Origin: Syntrophomonas sp. UBA5288
GTDB taxonomy: Bacteria; Bacillota; Syntrophomonadia; Syntrophomonadales; Syntrophomonadaceae
Length of the DNA: 7,394 bases
Direction: 5' to 3'
Assembly (NCBI GenBank): GCA_002408445.1
Contig: DHSK01000120.1
Span: forward strand, 4,219-11,612
The notes beneath the pieces were generated by a model. That model had not been told where the DNA came from. It made no database searches and saw nothing but the letters and a program-made list of their open reading frames with translations. Positions 1 to 5,523 of the stretch are shown here, in pieces. Each line of letters opens with the position of its first letter. Position 1 is the stretch's first letter. A program made the position numbers and the translations under genes.

Positions 1-60
1 TCTACTCCTCCGTATTTTCGTAGCCGGGCCTACAGGGCCATAGCCTTTCAGACCCGGTGG
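1..60 (+). repeat. GTAG hairpin repeat, divergent copy 1
   Basis: The leader ACTCCTCCGTATTTT (4-18) runs into CGTAGCCGGGCCTACAGG (19-36) and ends AGACCCGGTGG (50-60). This copy is the most diverged on the + strand: the outer stem is CCGGGCCT against AGACCCGG with one C/A mismatch, and the inner GGGC..GCCC stem is weakened. The first bases (CTAC at 2-5) may be the tail of a preceding unit cut by the window edge. No coding potential is seen in the first 300 bases, which hold this copy, two more copies and an AT-rich stretch in front of the LCP gene. Confidence 0.7.
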
Positions 61-83
61 AGCATAGCATGGAAAAACGAGCG

Positions 84-132
84 ACCGGCCCTGAAGCCCG
101 CTCCTACCGTCGGGGGCTGTAGGGCCTGCTGC
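84..132 (-). repeat. GTAG hairpin repeat, inverted copy 2 with paired stem changes
   Basis: Read on the - strand this begins CGCAGCAGGCCCTACAG and ends TTCAGGGCCGGT, matching the family consensus with changes. On the + strand GGCCCT (87-92) pairs with AGGGCC (121-126), and AGCCC (95-99) pairs with GGGCT (114-118), around a 14-nt loop. Compared with the other copies, one G:C pair in each stem is swapped to C:G on both sides, so pairing is kept while sequence changes. It is the only copy in the opposite orientation and has the longest loop. Confidence 0.7.
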
Positions 133-147
133 GAAAAAGCGTATAAC

Positions 148-189
148 CCGTAGGAGGGCCTACAGGGCGGAGCCCTTCAGGCCCGGTGC
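148..189 (+). repeat. GTAG hairpin repeat, copy 3
   Basis: A near-consensus copy. The outer stem is GGGCCT (156-161) with AGGCCC (179-184); the inner stem is AGGGC (164-168) with GCCCT (172-176) and a GGA loop; the tail is GGTGC. GTAGG (150-154) could instead pair with CCTAC (159-163), excluding the outer stem. It lies about 110 nt upstream of the LCP start. Confidence 0.8.
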
Positions 190-301
190 AGTAACACATA
201 CATAAGGGTACCACTTGTAAAGGCAAAAATGTTTCTTTGATAACCATAAAAAATCTGTATCCTTAAAAATTTTAAAATAATGAGTAAAGGATTAATGAAT
301 C

Positions 302-1237
302 ATGCGCGCAAAATATTTTTTCCGATTTTTGATTGTGGCTGGAGCCATGTTCGGTTTATTCTTCGGCGTAGGGGCGGGTGTGGCCAACCTCATACACGAA
401 CCGCAAACCACTGCGGCTGAGGAAAAAGAAGAGCCCGTTCAGGAGGGACATCGCACCAATATCCTGGTTCTGGGGGTCGACGCCCGGTCCGGGGATGATC
501 GCTCCCGCTCCGATACCATGATGTTGGTATCTATCGATCCCGAGCTCAATAAAGCCGCTTTCATCTCCATACCTCGTGATACCAGAGTCGATATCCCCGG
601 CAGTTACTACGATAAAATCAATGCCGCCAACTACGAGGGCGGCCCCCGTTTGGCCGTAAGTACGGTAGAGGACCTTATGGATATCACCATAGACAATTAT
701 GTAGAAATGGACTTCAAAGGGTTCAAGAGTATTGTAGATATACTGGGGGGAGTAACCGTAAATGTACCCCAGCGCATGTACAAACCATCTGAAGACATCG
801 ACCTGCGTCCGGGCGAACAGCACCTTAACGGCAAACAGGCACTGGCCCTGGTCAGATATCGCGGTTATGTCATGGGCGATATCGATCGCACCGCCCAGCA
901 GCAGGAATTTATAAAGGCCGTGGTAAAGGAGGCGCTGAAACCTCAGACCTTGACCAAATTGCCCAAACTGGCCAAAGAAGGCTTGAAATATGTGGATACC
1001 GACCTGACTTTCAAAGATATGATAAAATTAGCCAGCTATGCGCCGGGATTCAGTTCCGAATCCGTCATTACCCAGACCTTGCCCGGTTCCTTCTATGACC
1101 GGCGGGATGAATACGGCAATATCGTCCAGAGTTACTGGGAAGTCGACCAGGTTGCCATGGATAACCTGTTGGACAACTTATTTTCAGGTGGGAAACTGGC
1201 TGTAATCAAAGAAAATTCCGACTCCGCAACAAACTAG
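302..1237 (+). CDS. LCP (LytR-CpsA-Psr) family glycopolymer-peptidoglycan transferase
   Basis: A 311-residue, single-pass membrane protein. Residues about 5-29 form one hydrophobic segment after a short basic N-terminus, so the rest should lie outside the membrane. An acidic linker (about 38-49) leads into the LCP domain (about 52-210). Visible family motifs are NILVLGVDAR (53-62), SDTMMLVSID (70-79), SIPRDTRVDIP (89-99), the KINAAN segment (105-110), ALALVRYR (180-187) and GDIDRTAQQQ (192-201). They supply the conserved Asp and Arg residues that bind the polyprenyl-pyrophosphate substrate and metal in studied members. Known members move wall teichoic acid, capsule or other glycopolymers from an undecaprenyl carrier to peptidoglycan; which polymer is used here cannot be read from sequence. 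The ATG is preceded by AAAGGA at 286-291, about 10 nt away. Length is normal and the gene appears intact. The neighbours are also envelope genes. The older name 'LytR transcriptional attenuator' should not be used without evidence. Confidence 0.95.
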   Translation: MRAKYFFRFLIVAGAMFGLFFGVGAGVANLIHEPQTTAAEEKEEPVQEGHRTNILVLGVDARSGDDRSRSDTMMLVSIDPELNKAAFISIPRDTRVDIPGSYYDKINAANYEGGPRLAVSTVEDLMDITIDNYVEMDFKGFKSIVDILGGVTVNVPQRMYKPSEDIDLRPGEQHLNGKQALALVRYRGYVMGDIDRTAQQQEFIKAVVKEALKPQTLTKLPKLAKEGLKYVDTDLTFKDMIKLASYAPGFSSESVITQTLPGSFYDRRDEYGNIVQSYWEVDQVAMDNLLDNLFSGGKLAVIKENSDSATN

Positions 1238-1260
1238 CAGATGCCCTATTATAATTATGA

Positions 1261-1334
1261 TGTCATCCTGAACGAAGTGAAGGATCTTCCCAACTCCGAG
1301 ATGGAAAGATTCTTCACTAACGTTCAGAATGACA
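1261..1334. repeat. Long imperfect palindrome starting and ending TGTCA/TGACA
   Basis: The left arm (1261-1290, TGTCATCCTGAACGAAGTGA...) is complementary to the right arm (1303-1334, ...CGTTCAGAATGACA) over about 30 positions, with a few mismatches and a one- or two-base bulge, around a 12-nt loop. It begins 23 nt after the LCP stop. From general knowledge, dispersed intergenic palindromes opening TGTCAT-CTGA-CGAAG are common in many bacterial genomes, so this is probably a mobile or formerly mobile REP/MITE-like unit. There is no T-run after it, so it is not a standard terminator. I see no clear target-site duplication. Confidence 0.75.
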
Positions 1335-1336
1335 GA

Positions 1337-1415
1337 CCGTAGGACCTACCATAGGGCCTACTCCTCCATATTTCCGTAGGAGGGTCTACAGGGCGGAGCC
1401 CTTCAGGCCCGGTTC
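1337..1415 (+). repeat. GTAG hairpin repeat, degenerate fragment plus full copy 4
   Basis: The fragment at 1337-1367 holds GTAGGACCTAC and GGGCCTACTCCTCC, pieces of the family. The full copy at 1374-1415 has leader ACTCCTCCATATTT (1360-1373). Its outer stem is GGGTCT (1382-1387) with AGGCCC, where the C-to-T change leaves a G-U wobble in RNA. Its inner stem is AGGGC/GCCCT with a GGA loop. The block abuts the palindrome ending at 1334. A short echo, TAGCCTTTCA (1424-1433), matches part of copy 1 (41-50). The rest of this gene-free stretch (1434-1578) is AT-rich with no structure I can name. Confidence 0.75.
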
Positions 1416-1578
1416 ACGAGCGCTAGCCTTTCACCCATAGGGCACACCTTCCAATTGCCACCACAAAAAACCACGTAAAAACCTTCCCCTACATTAAACA
1501 AAAACCTCCAAAATACTGAAAGTTTCTCTCCCCAACGACCATATATATAAGAGAACAACTCCATAATTGGTCGATCCA

Positions 1579-1587
1579 TGTTAAAAT
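1579..1587 (+). promoter_or_regulatory. Possible extended -10 promoter for the amidase leader
   Basis: TG at 1579-1580, one base, then TAAAAT at 1582-1587 fits an extended -10 (TGnTATAAT) with 5 of 6 core bases. No good -35 is seen at the usual distance (around 1559-1565). Transcription would start near 1594, giving a leader of about 165 nt ahead of the GTG at 1762. This is a motif call only. Confidence 0.35.
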
Positions 1588-1601
1588 AATAAACAAAATC
1601 A

Positions 1602-1692
1602 CTGGTAGCCTATGGCAACTTTGCCAGCCGGAACCCCCGTGCCAGCCCCACCGGCCGAAACGAATGCAGGCCTTCAAGGCTGGTTACGGGGG
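1602..1692 (+). ncRNA. Candidate structured 5' leader of the amidase gene (possible cis-regulatory RNA)
   Basis: CCCCCGT (1634-1640) pairs with ACGGGGG (1686-1692), and GCCAGCC (1641-1647) pairs with GGCTGGT (1678-1684). This gives a 14-bp helix with one bulged T (1685) and one G-U. The apical part may close by GGCC (1653-1656) with GGCC (1669-1672). Upstream, TGGCA (1613-1617) pairs with TGCCA (1622-1626) around ACTT. TGCCAGCC occurs twice (1622-1629 and 1640-1647), so both copies could compete for the same GGCTGG. The helix is followed by A-rich sequence, not T-rich, so it is not a terminator on this strand. It lacks the c-di-GMP-I and c-di-AMP (ydaO) consensus motifs as I recall them. Confidence 0.45.
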
Positions 1693-1750
1693 AAAAAATA
1701 TACTCCATTCAGGCTATAAGAATTGGTCGAAATTAAGGTCTTAACAATCT

Positions 1751-1756
1751 GGAGGT
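1751..1756 (+). promoter_or_regulatory. Ribosome binding site fixing the GTG start of the amidase
   Basis: GGAGGT lies 5 nt before the GTG at 1762 and is the only strong Shine-Dalgarno match near the start. It rules out the in-frame upstream TTG at 1723. Confidence 0.85.
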
Positions 1757-1761
1757 GTACC

Positions 1762-4119
1762 GTGAAAAAAGGCCCGCTACTAACCTTATTACTAACCTTT
1801 GTTCTGCTCTTCAGCCTGGCTAATCCCGCCGCAGCGGCGAGCGGTAAAATAAACGGTTCCGTAGTCAATGTCCGCAGCGGTCCCGGTACCAGCTATGCCG
1901 TATCCGGAAGCCTTTACCGGGATACCGAAGTCGAAATCCTGCAGCAAAGCAATGGCTGGAATCAAATAAAATATGACAGCCTGACCGGCTGGGTCAGTTC
2001 TGATCTTATAACTCCCGATATAACACTCAAAGTTACCGGCGAATATGTAAACCTGCGCTCTGGACCGGGAACTACCTATTCCATAGTGGGACAGGTCACC
2101 CGTGGTCAAACCCTGACCTTGCTGGATGCAGTGGATAACTGGTACATAGTAAAGACCCCCACGGTGGCCCGCGCCTACATATCCGCATCCCTGGTAGAAA
2201 AAGAGGGAACATCTGCCCCTTCAGCCCCCGCGCCCACACCGGCTCCGGCTGCTCCGGCACCGACCCCGGCTCCGACCGCGCCGGCCGCAGCGCCCCGGGT
2301 AATGCTGAATGGACAGCAGCTGAGTTTTGACGTACCACCGACCATCGAAAGCGGCCGCACCCTGGTACCATTAAGAACCATATTTGAAGCTATGGGCGCC
2401 ACCGTAAACTGGAACGCCGCTTCCAGCACCGTGAAGGCAACTAAAGGCTCGTCCACCATAACCTTGCCGGTTGGATCCCGGACCGCTACCGTCAACGGTA
2501 AAAATGTTAGCTTGGACGTCCCGGCCAAAATAGTAAATAGCCGTACCCTGGTCCCCCTGCGTTTTGTCAGTGAATCCCTAGGTGCCCAGGTAGACTGGAA
2601 CAACACCGAACGGCTTGTAACCATTACGGCTCAGGCCAACAGCGGCAAGGCCGCAACCGTAACTATAAAGGAAGATCAGGTCAATCTTCGTTCCGGCCCC
2701 GGAACCGATTACGAAAAAGTAGCTACTGCCCAACTCGGTGAAAGAATAGACGTAGTGGGCGAATCCAACGGCTGGTACCAGATCAGCCGCGGCGGCAGCC
2801 GTATGTGGGTAGCCGGCTGGCTGGTAAATGTAGCCAGTCAGGAAGACGGTCCTTCACAGCCTGTTACCCCTCAGCCACAACCTGAGCCTGAGCCGGAACC
2901 AACGCCACAACCGGAGCCCACCCCCGAACCGGCCCCGAATACCCTTAATCTGGCCCGTACCATGGACGCGAACGGCTTCTGCATCACAATCAAAGGCAAT
3001 CAGCGTCTTAACGGCATGTCCAGAAATGAAAACGGCAAATTGATCTATGAATTCAAAGACATGCAGATCGCAGGACTCAACTATTTCAAAGAAGATTTGG
3101 GCGTCGGGAGTGCCATCGTACGCGGCAAAAATGACGGCTCCGATGCCAGCGTGGAAATCGAGCTGCCCAGCGGCTTGAAATATAATATTACTACTGAAAA
3201 TAACGGCCAAACCGAATCCATACGTATACCCAATTTTATTATCAGTTTCGAAAGGAAAACCTTCGGCAGCAATGGGGAGAGAATCATCGTAACCACTATG
3301 GCTCCGGCCCAATACAGCGGCACCCTAAAAGATGACCGGCTCGAAATCAAGCTGCCCAACCTCCAGCCCGGCCGGGTTAACTCCAGCTACAATTATGCCG
3401 GTAATCTTCTTAAAAAGGCAACTATCGAAGCTGAAGGAACAGCGACCGTGATAACTCTCACCACCAGCGACCTGGGCAAATACACCTTTGGTCAGAGCGG
3501 AGAGGGCAAAATTTTAAATATTTTACTGGCCGGAAAAAGCGCAGTTAAACCCAAATCCGGTATCGTAGTATTAGACCCCGGCCACGGCGGCAAAGATAAC
3601 GGAGCGTCCGGCCCCGGCGGCCTGCATGAAAAAGACGTAAATCTTGATGTAGCCCTGCAGGCCGGTAAGCTGCTGCAGGCCAAAGGTATACAAGTAGTTT
3701 ACTCGCGTTCCGACGATAGCTTTGTTAATCTGGAAGACATCAGCGCCATCGCCAACCGCGCCAATGCAGATGTGTTCGTTTCTATACATTGCAATTCCGC
3801 CCTAACCTCTACTCCTGGCGGAACGGAATCATATACCTTTACCTCGATCAATTATCCGGAACTCTTCCTGCAGCAGGATGAGCGCAAACGCCTGGCAACC
3901 TTACTGCAGGAGAATCTCATAGCCAAGCTGCAGCGCACCAATCGCGGAGTCAAAGAGGAAAACTTCTCGGTCCTGCGCAATACCCAGATGCCCGCGGCCC
4001 TGGTGGAATTGTCCTTCATCAGCAACCCCACCGAGGAACAGCTCCTGGCCAGCCCCGACTACCGTGCCCGGGCCGCCCAGGCCATAGCCGACGCTATCAG
4101 CCAGTACCTTGCCCAATAA
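1762..4119 (+). CDS. Secreted multidomain N-acetylmuramoyl-L-alanine amidase (SH3 / stalk domain / AMIN / Amidase_3)
   Basis: A 785-residue exported peptidoglycan hydrolase. I chose the GTG at 1762 because GGAGGT lies at 1751-1756 and the protein then opens with a typical signal peptide (MKKGPLLTLL..., likely cleaved near ANPAAAA, residue 26). A TTG 39 nt upstream (1723) is in frame but lacks a ribosome site and would bury the signal peptide. Domain order: SH3 (about 28-84), SH3 (88-145), Pro/Ala linker (149-178), copper-amine-oxidase-N-like stalk domain with two LVPLR-containing halves (180-290), SH3 (298-357), Pro/Glu linker (363-392), AMIN-like beta region, possibly two copies (395-590), and Amidase_3 (600-783). 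Expected catalytic residues are present: H608 (DPGHGG), E623 (HEKDVN), H676 (SIHCNS) as zinc ligands and E749 (VELSF). The family cleaves the bond between MurNAc and L-Ala of the stem peptide. SH3 and AMIN domains usually bind the wall. The stalk domain is probably a wall-associated spacer; it carries no amine oxidase activity. The gene appears complete. Confidence 0.95.
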   Translation: MKKGPLLTLLLTFVLLFSLANPAAAASGKINGSVVNVRSGPGTSYAVSGSLYRDTEVEILQQSNGWNQIKYDSLTGWVSSDLITPDITLKVTGEYVNLRSGPGTTYSIVGQVTRGQTLTLLDAVDNWYIVKTPTVARAYISASLVEKEGTSAPSAPAPTPAPAAPAPTPAPTAPAAAPRVMLNGQQLSFDVPPTIESGRTLVPLRTIFEAMGATVNWNAASSTVKATKGSSTITLPVGSRTATVNGKNVSLDVPAKIVNSRTLVPLRFVSESLGAQVDWNNTERLVTITAQANSGKAATVTIKEDQVNLRSGPGTDYEKVATAQLGERIDVVGESNGWYQISRGGSRMWVAGWLVNVASQEDGPSQPVTPQPQPEPEPEPTPQPEPTPEPAPNTLNLARTMDANGFCITIKGNQRLNGMSRNENGKLIYEFKDMQIAGLNYFKEDLGVGSAIVRGKNDGSDASVEIELPSGLKYNITTENNGQTESIRIPNFIISFERKTFGSNGERIIVTTMAPAQYSGTLKDDRLEIKLPNLQPGRVNSSYNYAGNLLKKATIEAEGTATVITLTTSDLGKYTFGQSGEGKILNILLAGKSAVKPKSGIVVLDPGHGGKDNGASGPGGLHEKDVNLDVALQAGKLLQAKGIQVVYSRSDDSFVNLEDISAIANRANADVFVSIHCNSALTSTPGGTESYTFTSINYPELFLQQDERKRLATLLQENLIAKLQRTNRGVKEENFSVLRNTQMPAALVELSFISNPTEEQLLASPDYRARAAQAIADAISQYLAQ

Positions 4120-4149
4120 CAGGCGGGCCGACAAGGCCAATATCCCGTA

Positions 4150-4263
4150 ACTCCGTATTCCCGCAGCAGGGCCTACAGGACTCCATATTTCCGTAGCAGG
4201 GCCTACAGAACTCCGTAAATCCGTAGCAGGGCCTACAGGGCGATAGCCCTTCAGGCCCGGTGC
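4150..4263 (+). repeat. Triple 30-nt tandem reiteration ending in a full GTAG hairpin repeat (copy 5)
   Basis: Three head-to-tail 30-nt units lie at 4150-4179, 4180-4209 and 4210-4239. Each has a leader such as ACTCCGTATTC and a body such as CCGTAGCAGGGCCTACAG; differences are mostly in the leader. Only the third continues into the second half (GCGATAGCCCTTCAGGCCCGG, 4240-4260, then TGC), completing the two-part hairpin with a GATA loop. The array begins 30 nt after the amidase stop. Confidence 0.85.
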
Positions 4264-4302
4264 TCTAATAGCAAAATAAAACTAAATATCTCATCCTCCT
4301 CC

Positions 4303-4328
4303 GTAGCCGCGAATTTATTCGCGGCTAC
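4303..4328. repeat. Perfect 11-bp hairpin, GTAGCCGCGAA-TTTA-TTCGCGGCTAC
   Basis: Arms 4303-4313 and 4318-4328 are perfectly complementary around TTTA. It sits 40 nt before the deacetylase ATG and is preceded by CTCC like the neighbouring repeats, so it may be a related element with a different stem. There is no T-run after it; downstream is ACTTCCCAAAAATT. It could be a dispersed intergenic repeat, or act on the deacetylase mRNA leader. Confidence 0.7.
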
Positions 4329-4350
4329 ACTTCCCAAAAATTAATTGCAA

Positions 4351-4356
4351 TAGGAG
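4351..4356 (+). promoter_or_regulatory. Ribosome binding site of the deacetylase
   Basis: TAGGAG sits 11 nt before the ATG at 4368, slightly longer than the usual spacing. No closer Shine-Dalgarno match exists, and the downstream frame opens with a signal peptide, supporting this start. Confidence 0.6.
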
Positions 4357-4367
4357 ACTCGTTTCAA

Positions 4368-5258
4368 ATGAAAAAATACATCCTGACCCTAATCACTGCT
4401 GTCCTTCTGACCCTGACCTGTGCCCAACCCGTACTTGCCGCACCCAGGCACGATACCCGCCAACCACCGGTCTACTATCAAAACCAGGTAGCCGTACTCC
4501 TATACCATAACCTCGATAAACACGAAAACGGCATAACCATCACTCCCCAACGCTTCCAACAACATCTGGATATGCTGCAGCAAAAAGGCTATAACGTAAT
4601 AGACCTTAAAACCCTGGAGCTTTTTCTCCAGGGCCAGACTCATATACCACCCAACGCTGTACTTATAACCTTTGATGATGGCTACCAGAGCGTTTACCAG
4701 TACGCTTACCCGGTCCTCAAAAAAAAGCATATGTCCGCGACCCTGTTTGTGATTGTAAATCACATGGGGGCCACGGAAGGAGAGATTCCTAAAATCACCT
4801 GGGAGGAAGCCAAGGAAATGCAGGCTGCCGGCTGCAGCATCCAATCCCACAGTTATGACAGCCATGCTGAAATAACTATTAACGAGCTAGGAGATACCGG
4901 CCCTGCTTTAACCTCCCGAATTTATTTCCGCGACAAGCGACATTTTGAAAGTGAATACGAATATCAGGAACGGATAAAAAAAGATCTGGCCCTCTCCCGT
5001 TCCGTCCTTAAAAGCAAATTAGGCCAGCCGAGCACCTTTTTAGCCGTTCCCCTGGGAAAGGAAAATAGGAGTGTAGCGGAAGTCGCCCAAAAGACAGGCT
5101 TCAAATGCATATTCACCACCGTCCCCGGCCTTATTGATGCCGGAACCGCCCCCACGCAGCTCAACCGCATCAACGCCGGCCAGGCCGGCCTCAGTGCCCA
5201 AACCCTGCACCGCCGGATAATACAATATGCCGAGGACCCTGAAGAACATATGGACTAG
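4368..5258 (+). CDS. Secreted polysaccharide deacetylase (NodB / carbohydrate esterase 4 type)
   Basis: A 296-residue protein with a signal peptide (KKYILTLITAVLLTLTC..., cleavage probably near VLAA, residue 25) that lacks a lipobox in the usual position. The region from about 41 (VAVLLYHNL) to 285 is a NodB-like domain. Visible motifs are TFDDG (101-105; D103 the likely catalytic base, D104 a metal ligand), HSYDSH (161-166; two metal-ligand histidines) and VPLG (227-230) at the motif 3 position. The opening LLYHNL and the FQQHLDMLQQKGY segment resemble the IcaB/PgaB and Bacillus-type exported deacetylases, which remove N-acetyl groups from beta-linked GlcNAc polymers or peptidoglycan. The substrate is not deducible here. 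Motif 3 lacks the Arg common in peptidoglycan deacetylases, and a polar segment (about 170-205) separates motif 2 from the next helix. The ATG has TAGGAG at 4351-4356, 11 nt upstream. The gene stands alone between two repeat-filled spacers. Confidence 0.93.
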   Translation: MKKYILTLITAVLLTLTCAQPVLAAPRHDTRQPPVYYQNQVAVLLYHNLDKHENGITITPQRFQQHLDMLQQKGYNVIDLKTLELFLQGQTHIPPNAVLITFDDGYQSVYQYAYPVLKKKHMSATLFVIVNHMGATEGEIPKITWEEAKEMQAAGCSIQSHSYDSHAEITINELGDTGPALTSRIYFRDKRHFESEYEYQERIKKDLALSRSVLKSKLGQPSTFLAVPLGKENRSVAEVAQKTGFKCIFTTVPGLIDAGTAPTQLNRINAGQAGLSAQTLHRRIIQYAEDPEEHMD

Positions 5259-5285
5259 CTTCAGCCCTCCATCCCTTGCTCCGCC

Positions 5286-5358
5286 ACTCCTCCGTAGGAG
5301 GGCTTGCGGTGTCCCGTAGCAGGGCCTACAGGGCGATAGCCCTTCAGGCCCGGTGCTC
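5286..5358 (+). repeat. GTAG hairpin repeat, partial unit plus full copy 6
   Basis: A broken unit, ACTCCTCCGTAGGAGGGC (5286-5303), precedes a full copy at 5314-5356. The full copy is identical to 4221-4263 base for base, and the identity continues two further bases (45 nt in all). It has a GATA loop with the same outer and inner stems. It lies 28 nt after the deacetylase stop, so the two identical copies bracket that gene in direct orientation. Confidence 0.85.
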
Positions 5359-5453
5359 GAGCCGAAACACTACTAAATAATCTGCCCCTCCCTCATATTC
5401 CCTCCCATTAAGACAATATCTAACGAATTCTTGCAGGACTTTCCTGAATAATG

Positions 5454-5475
5454 TTGAATTCAAAACTGATATAAA
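5454..5475 (+). promoter_or_regulatory. Possible extended -10 promoter with adjacent 10-nt palindrome before the ligase-like gene
   Basis: TGATATAAA at 5467-5475 fits an extended -10 (TGnTATAAT, 5 of 6 in the core). Just upstream TTGAATTCAA (5454-5463) is a perfect palindrome and could be an operator. The start point would be near 5482, about 40 nt before the TTG. No -35 is convincing. The stretch 5359-5453 shows nothing else I can name. Confidence 0.3.
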
Positions 5476-5507
5476 AGAAATCAAACCAACCAACAAAATG
5501 CGCAAAA

Positions 5508-5514
5508 AAGGGAG
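5508..5514 (+). promoter_or_regulatory. Ribosome binding site fixing the TTG start of the ligase-like gene
   Basis: AAGGGAG ends 9 nt before the TTG at 5524. An ATG at 5498 is out of frame and stops after six codons (TAA at 5516-5518), so it is not the start of this gene. Confidence 0.7.
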
Positions 5515-5523
5515 TTAATACCA

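Noticed and set aside
356..823. Minus-strand 155-codon open frame
   Set aside because: Fully antisense to the LCP domain motifs; no start signal or recognisable family.
1602..1692. c-di-GMP-I, c-di-AMP (ydaO) or cobalamin riboswitch
   Set aside because: The conserved core strings of those classes as I recall them are absent. Only general structure supports a regulatory RNA, so no class is assigned.
1723..1761. Upstream TTG start for the amidase
   Set aside because: It has no ribosome site and adds 13 residues before a good signal peptide; the GTG at 1762 has GGAGGT in the right place.
1489..1868. Short minus-strand open frames across the amidase leader and gene start
   Set aside because: They overlap the structured leader and the real gene, have no ribosome site or recognisable motif, and look like chance frames.
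2175..2624. Minus-strand 149-codon open frame inside the amidase
   Set aside because: It is antisense to the Pro/Ala linker and stalk domain; its low-complexity composition mirrors the linker. Shadow frame.
4150..4263. CRISPR-like array in the 30-nt periodic block
   Set aside because: Units are contiguous; the 11-nt leader between bodies is itself conserved and far too short to be a spacer. The repeat also occurs singly elsewhere.
4303..4328. Intrinsic terminator
   Set aside because: A strong stem but no T-run on either strand directly after it.
1..5358. Integron-like cassette array (one gene, one palindromic repeat, same orientation)
   Set aside because: No attC-type GTTRRRY/RYYYAAC ends are seen, spacers are long and genes have their own leaders. 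The layout resembles cassettes but lacks the recombination-site signature.
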